A DNA stretch of 64,000 nt from Pseudomonas viridiflava (GTDB taxonomy: Bacteria > Pseudomonadota > Gammaproteobacteria > Pseudomonadales > Pseudomonadaceae): positions 248,001 to 312,000 of the forward strand of contig NZ_UTHA01000227.1 of NCBI RefSeq assembly GCF_900582195.1. The letters are read 5' to 3'. The position numbers and the translations under genes are program-made. The notes under the pieces are model-generated. The model searched no databases. It had not been told where the DNA came from and was given only the letters and a program-made list of their open reading frames with translations. Numbering within the stretch: position 1 is the first letter of the stretch; each line of letters opens with the position of its first letter. Positions 17,534 to 26,757 of this stretch are shown one piece after another.

Positions 17534-18244
17534 TTGGTTATAAAAGATCTGCCTCGCCGTCTTGAATACCACAATCCTTTGCGCACAAAGCCCCGCAACG
17601 TCATATTCGTGGCCTATGCGCAAATGGGACTCCTTGATTTGACTGGCGCCCAGACTGTTTTTTGGGCAGCCACTCGGAACCTAAATTCGCTCGGACTGCC
17701 TGGCTACGCCTTGCACACCGCAAGTCTGGCAGGAGGGGCGGTTCGTACAGGTGAGGGCCTCGTTGTACAAACCCAGCGCCTGAGTGAGTTGGTAGATGAG
17801 CCTATCGATACGCTGATAGTGCCGGGCTCTCCCCACATTCGGCAGGCCATTGTCGACAACGCGCCGCTGATCGACTGGTTGCGCCGAGCTTCAACCGCAG
17901 CGAATCGCACTACATCCATATGCAGTGGCGCATTTTTCCTGGGACGCGCCGGATTGCTCGACGGCCTGCGAGTGGCTACTCACTGGACGATGGCGGATCT
18001 ATTCGAACGCGTATTCCCGCAGGTTCAACTGGATCGTGAGGCTATCTATGTCCAGCAAGAATCAATATGGACTGCTGCCGGTGTGAGTGCAGGTATCGAT
18101 CTGGCGCTGGCGCTGGTCGAAGCCGATCATGGTCGGAAGGTGGCGATGCAGGTTGCCCGTCACTTGGTAGTGTACTACCGGCGCCCGGACAATCAGCACC
18201 AATGGAGTCCACTGCTGCAATCGCAATATTCTTCCCACGTCTGA
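17534..18244 (+). CDS. DJ-1/PfpI-domain protein, GlxA paralogue lacking the AraC DNA-binding domain
   Basis: A 236-residue protein begun at TTG 17534 with GGAG at 17523-17526; no ATG serves. It aligns along its length with residues 1-225 of the GlxA/AraC regulator at 35894 (MGLLDLTGAQTVFWAA, GLPGY, LIDWL, CSGAF, ATHW, AGV.AGIDLALALVEAD), keeps the nucleophile-elbow Cys130, then stops exactly where the other protein continues into its AraC helix-turn-helix. No remnant of that domain is seen downstream. It may act as a ligand- or redox-sensing partner or a decoy of the full regulator. It is probably in an operon with the upstream kinase. Confidence 0.82.
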   Translation: MVIKDLPRRLEYHNPLRTKPRNVIFVAYAQMGLLDLTGAQTVFWAATRNLNSLGLPGYALHTASLAGGAVRTGEGLVVQTQRLSELVDEPIDTLIVPGSPHIRQAIVDNAPLIDWLRRASTAANRTTSICSGAFFLGRAGLLDGLRVATHWTMADLFERVFPQVQLDREAIYVQQESIWTAAGVSAGIDLALALVEADHGRKVAMQVARHLVVYYRRPDNQHQWSPLLQSQYSSHV

Positions 18245-18446
18245 ACAGACGCCTCAATGGTGTGATGTTGTTCTATGCAGACTTTGCAGCGTCTGTTATT
18301 AGCGCGAAGCTGTTATGCAAGTAAGGGTATTAAGCATTCATCGATGCTGATCGTCATACATTAGTATGAGAACCCTGACCCCATGTGCTAATTCGCCGAC
18401 TGGAGGTAGGAGTGTTATCGAAGTCGCTTGGGGGTATTCTGATTAG

Positions 18447-19025
18447 ATGGAATATCAACTAATCGCGCCGAGGCGCCACCATGAGACGGTTGCCATGAAC
18501 GCTTTACACAAGATGTATATGGTTAGTCATCCGCTACGTATAAGTCGTTATGGCGCGCACACGTCTCTGTCCAGTCCAGAGCGCGTGGAAATCATCGATA
18601 CAATGATGCAGGCCTTGGGCGCAGCGTTGAGCATTCTAGCGTCGCTTAAACAAAGTCAGGAGCAACTTCGCAACGTCAGCTTTCTGCCTCTACAAGATCT
18701 TGTCCGCAAATTACTACGGGAAAATATCGAATATACCGATTTTCTAGTGAGCGGTATTCGCGACTTGGGTGGTTATGCCGACGTCACCACTCTCTCGAGT
18801 TTGAAGGATGTTCCTGAGTCGAGGTGTTTTGCGGAGTGTCTGTTGATCATTAATCAAGAAGTACTCCGACTGGATGCAACTGACAGAATGTTTTGCGAGT
18901 ACCGTCAATGTGCGTTTACCCATAAGGATAGCGCCAGCGTGCGTTACTTTGACCACTGTATTCGCCATACCGCGAGTTTCCTTGGATTGATCAGAAAACA
19001 TCTCGTTGAGGGTGAAGCCTGGTAA
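18447..19025 (+). CDS. Uncharacterised helical protein, possibly Dps/ferritin-like
   Basis: 192 residues. The start at ATG 18447 is uncertain, as ATG 18495 and later ATGs are also possible. The composition is strongly helical. The LLRENIEYTDFLVSGIRDLGGYAD segment and a later INQEVLRLDATDRMFCEYR...FDHCIRHTASFLGLIRKHL helix recall the second and last helices of Dps-like proteins, where LGG follows the ferroxidase-region helix. The usual His/Asp/Glu iron ligands are not obvious, so this is only a structural suspicion. The neighbouring catalase gene fits an oxidative-stress role. Confidence 0.5.
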   Translation: MEYQLIAPRRHHETVAMNALHKMYMVSHPLRISRYGAHTSLSSPERVEIIDTMMQALGAALSILASLKQSQEQLRNVSFLPLQDLVRKLLRENIEYTDFLVSGIRDLGGYADVTTLSSLKDVPESRCFAECLLIINQEVLRLDATDRMFCEYRQCAFTHKDSASVRYFDHCIRHTASFLGLIRKHLVEGEAW

Positions 19026-19212
19026 AGGATACTTTGGGTTTTGTCATGCGCAATGGACAGGTAAGTGTTGGTCTATCCACTTTATGCTCATGTAAACAGC
19101 CGCTGTTATTGCCAGGGACAGCATTCGTAAATACAAACTATTCTAAATTTTTAGCGCATGTCTTGCGGATATGGGAAGCACTATAGTCGCACGCTAATGC
19201 ACAGGTTTTTAC

Positions 19213-19587
19213 ATGTCTAACTCAGCAATTATTTCAGTCGTCGATGATGATGAGTTTATTCTTGTCGCATTGGACAGTCTGTTGCGTTCTCATGGCTATA
19301 CAGTACATACCTACTCCGACGCGTTTGCATTCCTTGACTCCTGTGGTCCCGAACAAAGCGATTTTCTCATTTCAGATATCCAGATGCCTGGAATGTGCGG
19401 AGTGACAATGTATGAAGCATTGGCGGCTATGAATATTCATATTCCTACGGTTTTTATTACCGGAATGCCTGGCCCGCCACCGCAATTCAGCGCCAAGGTA
19501 AAGAAGCCTGAAGGTTATTTCGCTAAGCCATTCAATACCATTGCACTATTGACGTGCATAGAAAAAAATTTGAAATTTCGTCTTTGA
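19213..19587 (+). CDS. Single-domain response regulator (receiver only)
   Basis: 124 residues comprising only a CheY-like receiver: acidic pocket VVDDDE, phosphoacceptor Asp55 in ISDIQMPG, Thr in FITG, and Lys in YFAKPF. It is paralogous to the receiver at 25306-25680 (shared LDSLLRS.GY.VH.Y and SDIQMPGM.G..MY). With no output domain it probably works by protein interaction or as a phosphate sink for one of the orphan kinases nearby. It precedes the catalase gene by 129 bases on the same strand. Confidence 0.9.
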   Translation: MSNSAIISVVDDDEFILVALDSLLRSHGYTVHTYSDAFAFLDSCGPEQSDFLISDIQMPGMCGVTMYEALAAMNIHIPTVFITGMPGPPPQFSAKVKKPEGYFAKPFNTIALLTCIEKNLKFRL

Positions 19588-19716
19588 ACCTGACGAATAT
19601 TTACGTCGTTTGGCCATAAAACTTATTCGTCATTGTGATCAACAATTCTTTGACGAATTGTCTCGCGCTCGAATTATTCACTGTTCTCAACAAGGCATGA
19701 TCTTAAGGAGCCCACC

Positions 19717-21159
19717 ATGTCCGATAAAAAACTGACCTCGATCAACGGAGCCCCGGTTGTCGATAACTTCAATATACAGACAGCCGGCCGTCGAGGTCCG
19801 GCATTGCTGCAAGATGTCTGGTTGCTTGAGAAACTCGCGCACTTCGATCGGGAAGTGATCCCGGAGCGGCGCATGCATGCGAAGGGTTCGGGGGCCTACG
19901 GCACTTTTACGGTCACCCAGGATGTCACGCGTTACACCAAGGCTCGACTGTTTTCAGAAGTGGGTAAACAGACATCGATCTTCGCCCGTTTTTCGACCGT
20001 TGCGGGTGAGCGCGGCGCGGCCGATGCGGAGCGAGACATCCGTGGATTTGCCCTGAAGTTTTATACCGAACAAGGCAATTGGGACTTGGTCGGCAACAAC
20101 ACCCCGGTATTTTTCTTTCGCGATCCGCTCCGCTTCCCTGACCTTAACCACGCGGTGAAGCGAGACCCTCGCACCGGCATGCGCAGCGCACAAAGCAATT
20201 GGGACTTCTGGACTTCACTGCCTGAAGCCTTGCACCAGGTTACTATCGTGATGAGCGAGCGGGGCATCCCGCGCAGCTATCGGCATATGCATGGTTTTGG
20301 TAGCCACACCTTCAGTTTCATCAATGCCGACAATGAGCGGCACTGGGTCAAATTTACCTTCAGATCGCAGCAAGGGATACAAAACCTGAGCGACGAAGAG
20401 GCGCAAAATCTTGTTGGTCAAGACCGGGAAAGCCATCAGCGTGATCTATACGAAAGCATTGAGGCGGGTAACTTTCCGCGCTGGACGTTTTACATCCAGG
20501 TCATGTCCGAAGACCAGGCGCAAGCTCACCCGGTCAACCCGTTTGATTTGACCAAGGTCTGGCCACACCAGGATTACCCTCTGATAGAAGTGGGTTATTT
20601 TGAATTGAATCGCAACCCGGAAAATGTCTTCGCAGAGGTCGAGCAAGCGGCGTTTGCACCCTCAAGCGTAGTACCCGGTATCGGTTTTTCTCCTGACCGT
20701 ATGCTCCAGGCGCGGCTATTCGCTTATGGCGATGCCGCCCGTTATCGCTTGGGCGTCAATCATCACCAGATCCCGGTCAACGCCGCCCGTTGCCCGGTGC
20801 ACGGTTTTCACCGTGACGGTGCCATGCGCGTAGATGGCAATTACGGCGGCCAGCTGGCGTATGTCCCCAACAGCGACAACGCCTGGGCAGATCAGCCGGA
20901 ATGGCGCGAGCCGCCGCTGATGGTTACCGGTGCTGCAGGTCATTGGGACCATCGTGTGGACGAGGACCATTTCGAACAGCCAGGCAATTTGTTTCGCTTG
21001 ATGTCGGCGAATCAAAAACAGACGCTGTTCGACAACACCGCGCGCGCGCTGAGCGGAGTGTCTGAGGTGGTGAGGCAGCGCCATATCGCGCATTGTACGC
21101 AAGCTGATCCTTCCTACGGTGTGGGCGTAGCCAAGGCTTTGGCGGAAATCGACGGGTAA
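19717..21159 (+). CDS. katA: Monofunctional haem catalase (small-subunit, KatA-like)
   Basis: 480 residues, the length of cytoplasmic clade-3-type catalases; no signal peptide. Distal His54 (RRMHAKGSGAYG), Asn127 region (GNNTPVFF), and the proximal haem Tyr337 (RLFAYGDAARYRLG) are present, as are the NADPH-region residues around HQIPVN. AAGGAG precedes ATG 19717. It breaks down hydrogen peroxide. As a second-copy catalase within a putative island it could be an accessory isozyme; whether the host has another katA cannot be seen here. No OxyR site was confidently recognised. Confidence 0.95.
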   Translation: MSDKKLTSINGAPVVDNFNIQTAGRRGPALLQDVWLLEKLAHFDREVIPERRMHAKGSGAYGTFTVTQDVTRYTKARLFSEVGKQTSIFARFSTVAGERGAADAERDIRGFALKFYTEQGNWDLVGNNTPVFFFRDPLRFPDLNHAVKRDPRTGMRSAQSNWDFWTSLPEALHQVTIVMSERGIPRSYRHMHGFGSHTFSFINADNERHWVKFTFRSQQGIQNLSDEEAQNLVGQDRESHQRDLYESIEAGNFPRWTFYIQVMSEDQAQAHPVNPFDLTKVWPHQDYPLIEVGYFELNRNPENVFAEVEQAAFAPSSVVPGIGFSPDRMLQARLFAYGDAARYRLGVNHHQIPVNAARCPVHGFHRDGAMRVDGNYGGQLAYVPNSDNAWADQPEWREPPLMVTGAAGHWDHRVDEDHFEQPGNLFRLMSANQKQTLFDNTARALSGVSEVVRQRHIAHCTQADPSYGVGVAKALAEIDG

Positions 21160-21168
21160 TACGGACTT

Positions 21169-21228
21169 TGGGAGCGGGCTCGTTCGCATCAGCGGCATGA
21201 GCGGCTGAGCGTCAGGAGTTCGCTCCCA
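21169..21228. repeat. Degenerate inverted repeat after catalase (REP-like)
   Basis: TGGGAGCGGGCTCG at the left and GGAGTTCGCTCCCA at the right form an imperfect inverted repeat resembling the flanking REP elements but with many changes. It separates the convergent catalase and third kinase genes. It is the only REP-like repeat noticed inside the putative island. Confidence 0.55.
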
Positions 21229-21401
21229 GGTTTTGGTGGGTAGATCGTTCAGTTAACTGCACAGCTACAACCGGTGAAAACGGCAACAGATCGTCTTCCC
21301 TGCCAGTTGTCGCCATTGGGCTGCCGATTAACCAGGTCAGAAAACATAGTAGCTGTGCATCCAGCCTGAAACCGTTCACTGTCGCGAATGCCAGAACCGC
21401 A

Positions 21402-22940
21402 TCATCCCGGCGGTTGTGTTTCAGGCAACGAGAAGAAGAACGAGGCGCCGTTGCTCAAGTTACGTGCCCAAATCTTTCCGTCATGAAAATCTACAATGGA
21501 CCGGCAGATCGATAAACCCATCCCCATTCCGCTTTCTCGAGTCGTGAAGAACGGCGTGAACAATGAAGGGAATGCATCGGCGTCTATCCCTGGTCCACCG
21601 TCTGAAACTTCAAGGGTAACCTCGTTCTGTATGACGGATGTTCTAATGCTCAGCAAACGGCGTGGTTGTTCGACACCACTCATTGCCTGGCATGCATTGA
21701 TCAGCAAATTGATGAGGACTTGCTGAATCTGGATTCGATCAGCCAGTATCCAAGGGTTACCGGCGTCCAGGTCAATACACAGATTTACATGTTGGTGATT
21801 AATTTCATATTGCACCACGCCGAGCGTTTCTTTAATGATCTCGTTGATCTGCTCCGGCCGGCGTACTGGCTCGGTCTTACGTGCCAGTGCTCTGACCCGA
21901 CTGATGACTTCACCCGCTCTAAGTGCGCAATCGTTGATCTGATTCAGCCCGCGCATGGCTTCGTGTATGTCGGGGGGAGCGCGGTCCAGCCAACGGCGAC
22001 AACCATCGGCACTGCTGGTGATGGCGGTCAGGGGTTGGTTGACTTCGTGGGCGATTGAAGCCGTGAGCTCGCCTAACGTGGTGACGCGGCAGATGTGTGT
22101 GAGCTCTGCTTGAGTGCGGTACAACATCTCTTCCGCCTGGACCCTCTCGGTGATGTCCATCACTGCGCCGAGGTATTCGAAACTGTCATCCCGAGAGAAC
22201 AGCGGGGTGGCGATCATATGCACATGTTTGATGCGACCATCCGGCATCAGCAGTCGATGGCGGATCTCGATCTGCGGCTCACGTCGTGCCGCACGTGCGA
22301 AGACATCCTGGACCTGTGCGTGATCTTCTGCAGGCGTACGCGCCAGCACCATCGCTTTGGATACAGGCATGTCCACCGGGTACTCGAAAATACGCGCGCT
22401 TTCGCCCGACCACGACATGAGCTCAGTCATGCCGTTGAAATTCACGCTGCCGGTGTGACTTAAACGCTGAGCTCCAGTGAGGTAAATCTCGTTTAGATGC
22501 AGGTTGTCTGCGGCCTGCTTGGCGCGAGTTGCAAGAAATCCAATCGCGGACAATGCCGTAAGACAACGGACAAAACTGGTGAATGAATCCCAGTCCCGGT
22601 AGCCCTCGTCGACGAAAAACATCACCACAATGGTTACCATGCACATCAAGGACACACCCACCACGACTCGGATGGTAAAGACTTTGGCGGCCATCAGTAA
22701 CAATGTCATGTAGATGACAGTGGCGGCGATATCTCGGTGGTGGGGCGAAGTGTTGATCACGATGATGCCAGCAGTGACGACCAGGCCGATGCCCCATGTC
22801 AGCCATGTCTCAAGGCGACGCTTGTCAGGACTGTTGACTGGCCGCGCACTGGCGTTCGTGCGGCGGTGGGGTGTTAGGAAATACGAAAGCGGGTTCACAC
22901 CCGCGCGCTTAACTTTCCTGGGGCAACCAGTATTGCTCAT
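21402..22940 (-). CDS. Membrane PAS-sensor histidine kinase (paralogue 3)
   Basis: 512 residues with the same architecture as the kinases at 13936 and 16044, plus an N-terminal basic extension of about 40 residues. Hydrophobic helices cover about 45-150; the linker NEIYLTGAQRLSHTGSVN leads into PAS (ending YLGAVMDITERVQAEE). His298 sits in SIAHEVNQPLTA, the N-box is QVLINLLINACQAM, and the G-boxes are SDGGPGID and GMGMGLSICRSIV. All motifs are intact. It converges on the catalase gene and lies downstream of the repeat-protein gene on the same strand, 195 bases away. Confidence 0.9.
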   Translation of the reverse strand: MSNTGCPRKVKRAGVNPLSYFLTPHRRTNASARPVNSPDKRRLETWLTWGIGLVVTAGIIVINTSPHHRDIAATVIYMTLLLMAAKVFTIRVVVGVSLMCMVTIVVMFFVDEGYRDWDSFTSFVRCLTALSAIGFLATRAKQAADNLHLNEIYLTGAQRLSHTGSVNFNGMTELMSWSGESARIFEYPVDMPVSKAMVLARTPAEDHAQVQDVFARAARREPQIEIRHRLLMPDGRIKHVHMIATPLFSRDDSFEYLGAVMDITERVQAEEMLYRTQAELTHICRVTTLGELTASIAHEVNQPLTAITSSADGCRRWLDRAPPDIHEAMRGLNQINDCALRAGEVISRVRALARKTEPVRRPEQINEIIKETLGVVQYEINHQHVNLCIDLDAGNPWILADRIQIQQVLINLLINACQAMSGVEQPRRLLSIRTSVIQNEVTLEVSDGGPGIDADAFPSLFTPFFTTRESGMGMGLSICRSIVDFHDGKIWARNLSNGASFFFSLPETQPPG

Positions 22941-23135
22941 GCCGCAGCGCCATCCCTATTTTTAGAGTGTCAATCCAGGCGTGATTTCAAGAGTAGACAA
23001 AGTTGGCGTTAAACCATTTCCCGCTTTCATGCCGCTCGAAATTTCCAGCCTTGAACTCCTCGATCCATCACCACGTAAATTCGCCGGGTGATGGACCTCG
23101 GATCATTAATATGCGTGTCGACTCGTGTTATTCAG

Positions 23136-23669
23136 TCATCGGCAGGGGCCGCAAAAGTTACTGACTGCCGTATGGTTAATACCGGAATACCCCGTATCGG
23201 CAACCCGCACCTCCGTTGAGCTGCTATAGCCCGAATCCGCCAGTCGACTGGCACCCACGTGATCGGCACCGTCGCGGGCAACACGATTAGCCCCTACTCG
23301 ATCGGCACCGTCGGCGGCAACGCGATTGGCTCCGACTCGATCGGCACCGTCGGCGGCGACGCGATTGGCTCCGACTCGATCGGCACCGTCGGCGGCGACG
23401 CGATTGGCTCCGACTCGATCGGCGCCATCGGCAGCAACTCGATTGGCACCTACTCGATCCGCACCATCGGCGGCGAGGCTATTAACGCCTACTCGATCGG
23501 ATCCATCGGAGACAAGGCCCTCAGCATTCTCGGAGGAATGATCTCGACCGGTTCGCAATACATTGTTTCCCATGGTTTGCGCGCTTCCCTCTACTGCCCA
23601 ACTGGTAACTGCAAATGTGCCGCCAACAGCTGAAATGGCCATCGAGAAAATCAAAGGTAATATTTTCAT
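23136..23669 (-). CDS. Secreted protein of 13-residue tandem repeats
   Basis: 177 residues from ATG 23667-23669 (AGGTG upstream on this strand); the frame extends 37 codons beyond without support. Residues 1-25 form a signal peptide (MKILPLIFSMAISAVGG...). The middle carries five near-identical copies of AADGADRVGANRV, with diverged copies on both sides, spaced exactly 13 residues. The protein ends in CGPCR. The repeat is rich in Gly, Ala, Asp and Arg, suggesting a regular solenoid or metal-binding/extended structure. Similar repeat proteins in pseudomonads carry uninformative names; the function is unknown. Confidence 0.8.
   Translation of the reverse strand: MKILPLIFSMAISAVGGTFAVTSWAVEGSAQTMGNNVLRTGRDHSSENAEGLVSDGSDRVGVNSLAADGADRVGANRVAADGADRVGANRVAADGADRVGANRVAADGADRVGANRVAADGADRVGANRVARDGADHVGASRLADSGYSSSTEVRVADTGYSGINHTAVSNFCGPCR
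23252..23524 (-). repeat. Seven tandem 39-bp units in the repeat-protein gene
   Basis: Units of exactly 39 bases start at 23252, 23291, 23330, 23369, 23408, 23447 and 23486. The units at 23330 and 23369 are identical, and the unit at 23291 is close to them, differing at a few positions. The others diverge outward, a pattern of recent slippage or unequal exchange in the centre. The unit length is a multiple of three, so copy-number change keeps the frame. Confidence 0.9.
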
Positions 23670-23829
23670 ATCTACACCTGCAAATAAGTTAAATATTGAG
23701 TGCTGATGTTTTATTGCAGTGACAGTATTGATACTTGCAGTGGGTGCAATCAAATCCAACATGGTATATCTGATAATCAATTCGTATTAAGAGGTGATAC
23801 GCCGGTATGTTTTTATCGGGCGCGGTTTC

Positions 23830-23863
23830 AAAAAAAAGCCTGGCCGAAGAAATTGGCCAGGCT
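23830..23863 (-). terminator. Rho-independent terminator of the NDH-2-like gene
   Basis: On the minus strand AGCCTGGCC, a nine-base loop and GGCCAGGCT form a perfect 9-bp stem followed directly by seven T. It lies 42 bases after the stop of the flavoprotein gene at 23905 and isolates it from the repeat-protein gene. Confidence 0.88.
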
Positions 23864-23904
23864 AAAGAAGCAACTGTTATTACGCGATAGAGCCAGGCCG
23901 GTTA

Positions 23905-25104
23905 TCAGGCCACAGGAATCAGCGGGTCTGCTGCTGACAACGCAGCTTTGCGTTCTGCGGCGGGTGGATAAATCCAGACAGAGTTGATGTTGTGTTTCAG
24001 TTCTTTGGCTTCCTCTTTCACCAGTTTCACCTGGCGATCCCAGCCCTCTGAATACACCGCGCCCCATTCACCTAAATCAACGCAGGTTACATATTTTGGC
24101 TGGCTGTAAGCGTTCGCAGGAACACCGAGCAAAGCTGCCGCGGCGTTGTTTCCGGCGTATCGACCCAGCGAAATGGCATGCTGACAGGACATGGCGGCGA
24201 CATGACCATGGTCGTCGGTAGCGGCATAAGCGACGTCACCAGCGGCGTAGATATCATCTTGGCCAACCACTTTAAGGTTCGCATCGACATGCAGACGCCC
24301 AAGCGCATCACGCTCGCCTGCAATTTGCTCAGTGAGGGGACTTGCACGGAATCCGACAGTCCAGATTACCGTCTTCGATTCAATGCGACGACCATCTGAA
24401 AGAGTAACCCCTTCCGGATCGATGGCTGTAACAGAGGAGTCCAGGCACCATTCGATACCCAGGTATGCGGACGCTTGGGCGATTGAGCCACTTATATCTT
24501 CGCCAAGTGCCGCGCCGATTTTCGAGCCGCGGTCCACCACGATCACATTAATCTTGGTATTGGCCCCCAGTACGGCACGCAGGCGAGCCGGCATCTCCGT
24601 GGCTGTTTCGATGCCGGTGAATCCACCACCGCAAACCACGACCGTATTACGAGCTTCAGTATCAGGGTGGTTACCCAAGGCTTTGATATGGTCTTCGAGA
24701 AGGGCAGCGGTCTCGATCTCATCAACGTCGAAAGTATGTTCAATGCCTTGAATGTTGGGCCGGATCAGTCGGCTACCCGTCGCAAGTACCAACTTGTCGT
24801 AATTGATCGACGAGTGAATTCCGCGCGGCGTGCTGTACTCCACGCGTTTGTTCGGTGCATCAATTCCGTCAACCATACCCTGGATAAATGTGACGTTGAC
24901 GGCTCCGAACAGCTCACTCAGGGATGCCTTCATCTCCTGGACATTCGGTTCATAGAAACGTGGACGAATACGTAGTTCCGGTTGGGGCGCGATCAGTGTG
25001 ATCTGCACATCCGTAGAGCCATGCAGATCCAGCATTCGTGCGGCACTCAGTGCGCTCCAGACACCACCAAATCCAGCACCTAATACGAGGATATGTCGTT
25101 TCAT
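23905..25104 (-). CDS. NAD(P)H dehydrogenase-like FAD oxidoreductase (NDH-2 type)
   Basis: 399 residues of the two-dinucleotide-binding-domain flavoprotein fold. FAD motif VLGAGFGG at residues 6-13, second nucleotide motif VVCGGGFTGIE near 160, and the FAD-closing YAAGDVAYA near 290 are visible. Order and length match type II NADH dehydrogenases, which pass electrons from NADH to quinone at the membrane without proton pumping, but the C-terminal membrane helix is weak. A soluble NADH or ferredoxin oxidoreductase role is also possible. A terminator follows at 23830-23863, and the upstream gap to the receiver gene is 201 bases. Confidence 0.83.
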   Translation of the reverse strand: MKRHILVLGAGFGGVWSALSAARMLDLHGSTDVQITLIAPQPELRIRPRFYEPNVQEMKASLSELFGAVNVTFIQGMVDGIDAPNKRVEYSTPRGIHSSINYDKLVLATGSRLIRPNIQGIEHTFDVDEIETAALLEDHIKALGNHPDTEARNTVVVCGGGFTGIETATEMPARLRAVLGANTKINVIVVDRGSKIGAALGEDISGSIAQASAYLGIEWCLDSSVTAIDPEGVTLSDGRRIESKTVIWTVGFRASPLTEQIAGERDALGRLHVDANLKVVGQDDIYAAGDVAYAATDDHGHVAAMSCQHAISLGRYAGNNAAAALLGVPANAYSQPKYVTCVDLGEWGAVYSEGWDRQVKLVKEEAKELKHNINSVWIYPPAAERKAALSAADPLIPVA

Positions 25105-25305
25105 TTTAAATTCCAGGGTCGTATGTGAAGAAAACGGTTCGTTTTTACTGGAAAGGCGACTCTAGACGGCTCGTTGCTTACAGTCATTGCCACGTTAGTT
25201 GGTTCTCGTAGTCATTAAGTTTTAGATGACTATACTTTCGTATATAAAGTGCGTGAGTGAGCAAGGCGATGCGCGCAACCCTTGAGGCAAATGCTCTTGA
25301 CACGT

Positions 25306-25680
25306 TTAATTGCTGGATTTAAGCGCTATGGCTAAACAACTGATGAGGCTTTGCCCTTCGAACGGTTTGGACAAATAACAGCAAGCTCCAAGCTTAAAGG
25401 CAGCGAGGCGGGGAGCATCCTCTGCGGACGCGGTAATAAAAATCACTGGAATCAAATATCCCTGCTCCAGAAGGTGCTGGTACATCTGTAATCCGTTCAT
25501 GCCGGGCATCTGTATATCGGACACTATGCAATCCATCGAAACGATGATGTCCGAATTCAGGAAGGTTTCGGCGTTTTCATACAGATGCACAGAATAGCCA
25601 TATGAACGCAGCAGGCTGTCGAGAGATGAACGTACGTTGTCGTCGTCATCGATGATGGCTATTGTTTGGCGGGTTACCAA
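25306..25680 (-). CDS. Single-domain response regulator (receiver only)
   Basis: 124 residues, receiver domain only: IIDDDD acidic pocket, phosphoacceptor Asp55 in VSDIQMPGM, Thr in FITAS, Lys in YLSKPF. It is a paralogue of the receiver at 19213. The start is TTG 25678-25680 with GGAAGG eight bases upstream. It lies between a FixJ-type regulator and the NDH-2-like gene on the same strand. No cognate kinase is adjacent; any of the four histidine-kinase modules could be a partner. Confidence 0.9.
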   Translation of the reverse strand: MVTRQTIAIIDDDDNVRSSLDSLLRSYGYSVHLYENAETFLNSDIIVSMDCIVSDIQMPGMNGLQMYQHLLEQGYLIPVIFITASAEDAPRLAAFKLGACCYLSKPFEGQSLISCLAIALKSSN

Positions 25681-25785
25681 TTTGCGCGCCTTCCAATGAT
25701 GGTCATGGTCAAGTCCGCTGACTGTCCCTTTTCACACCTTACCCCCTGTTTGCTTATCCTTAATTAATACCAGGGTATATAAATT

Positions 25786-26463
25786 TTATTTCTTATGGCT
25801 CAATTTCAGGGTTTCCGCCATGCGGACCAATTCAGCAAAGGTCTTGGCGCGCATTTTCTTCATGACATTCGATCGATGAATTTTCACAGTGATCTCGCTT
25901 AGACACACTTCACTGGCAATTTGCTTGTTCATCAAGCCAGAAGCGGCCATGGCCATGATCTCCTGTTCACGGCTGCTCAATGTTCGATAGCGGCTACTCA
26001 GCTCAGCCATGCTTTTGTTTGCCTCGCGTTGTTCCGCATCTTTGCGAAGGGCTAATCCTACGGCATCGAGCAAGTCCTGTTCGCGAAACGGTTTGGCCAG
26101 GAAATCCACCGCACCGGCCTTCATTGCTTTGACCGACATTGCAATGTCGCCATGCCCCGTCATGAACACAATGGGGAGCGTCTCTTCGGATCTGGCAAGC
26201 TGATTCTGAAAATCCAGTCCGCTGATGCCTTGCAGTCTGACATCGAGTACCAGACAACTGTTGAGTTCGGGCCGTTTGAAATTAAGAAACTCAGCCACCG
26301 ATGCAAAAATTTCAACGCGGCAGCCAATAGAGCGCAACAAACTACTCAAAGACTCCCTTAAAAGCTGATCGTCGTCGACGATATAAACGCAGGAAGTATC
26401 ATTCACCACTGTGCTGGTCAACTGACTGGTCATCGCAGAGTGTCCATTGGTCTTGTGCTGCAA
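25786..26463 (-). CDS. FixJ/TodT-type response regulator with LuxR output
   Basis: 225 residues: receiver (about 24-140) with IVDDDQ, Asp74 in VLDVRL, Thr in FMTGHGD and Lys in LAKPF, then a linker and a LuxR-type helix-turn-helix (about 160-215: LSSREQEIMAMAASGLMNKQIA...KIHRSNVMKKM). This is the FixJ/StyR/TodT subgroup, usually paired with FixL-like PAS kinases of just the type found three times nearby. The start is TTG 26461-26463 behind GAGGAG; an ATG at 26433 lacks a ribosome site. It is the only classical DNA-binding response regulator in the window. Confidence 0.92.
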   Translation of the reverse strand: MQHKTNGHSAMTSQLTSTVVNDTSCVYIVDDDQLLRESLSSLLRSIGCRVEIFASVAEFLNFKRPELNSCLVLDVRLQGISGLDFQNQLARSEETLPIVFMTGHGDIAMSVKAMKAGAVDFLAKPFREQDLLDAVGLALRKDAEQREANKSMAELSSRYRTLSSREQEIMAMAASGLMNKQIASEVCLSEITVKIHRSNVMKKMRAKTFAELVRMAETLKLSHKK

Positions 26464-26757
26464 TTGGGATTAACTCCTCATGGAGTGGTCGCCACGTCCT
26501 GTGCGAGCGCGAAGTCACGCTGAAGGCTTAAGCTGTCTACGCACAGGGATAGCGTTGGGTACAGCGACCCACGGTAATGTTAAGAGCAACCCCGCATAGT
26601 GGGTATGACTAAAATCCCAGAGTTTCTGCCAAGCTATGAGCGTTGCGTCGAATCAAGTTATGAAGACGGCTCAGCGTCAGTGCAAACTGGTGGATTGGGC
26701 ATGTCGGCGCAACTGGTGAGCGGACGCAAGTGCCGTCCAAAGTTTCAATCTCACCCT

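Noticed and set aside
23252..23524. Regular 39-bp units that could be taken for a CRISPR array
   Set aside because: There are no spacers: units are contiguous, all multiples of three and in frame within a protein with a signal peptide. No cas genes are near.
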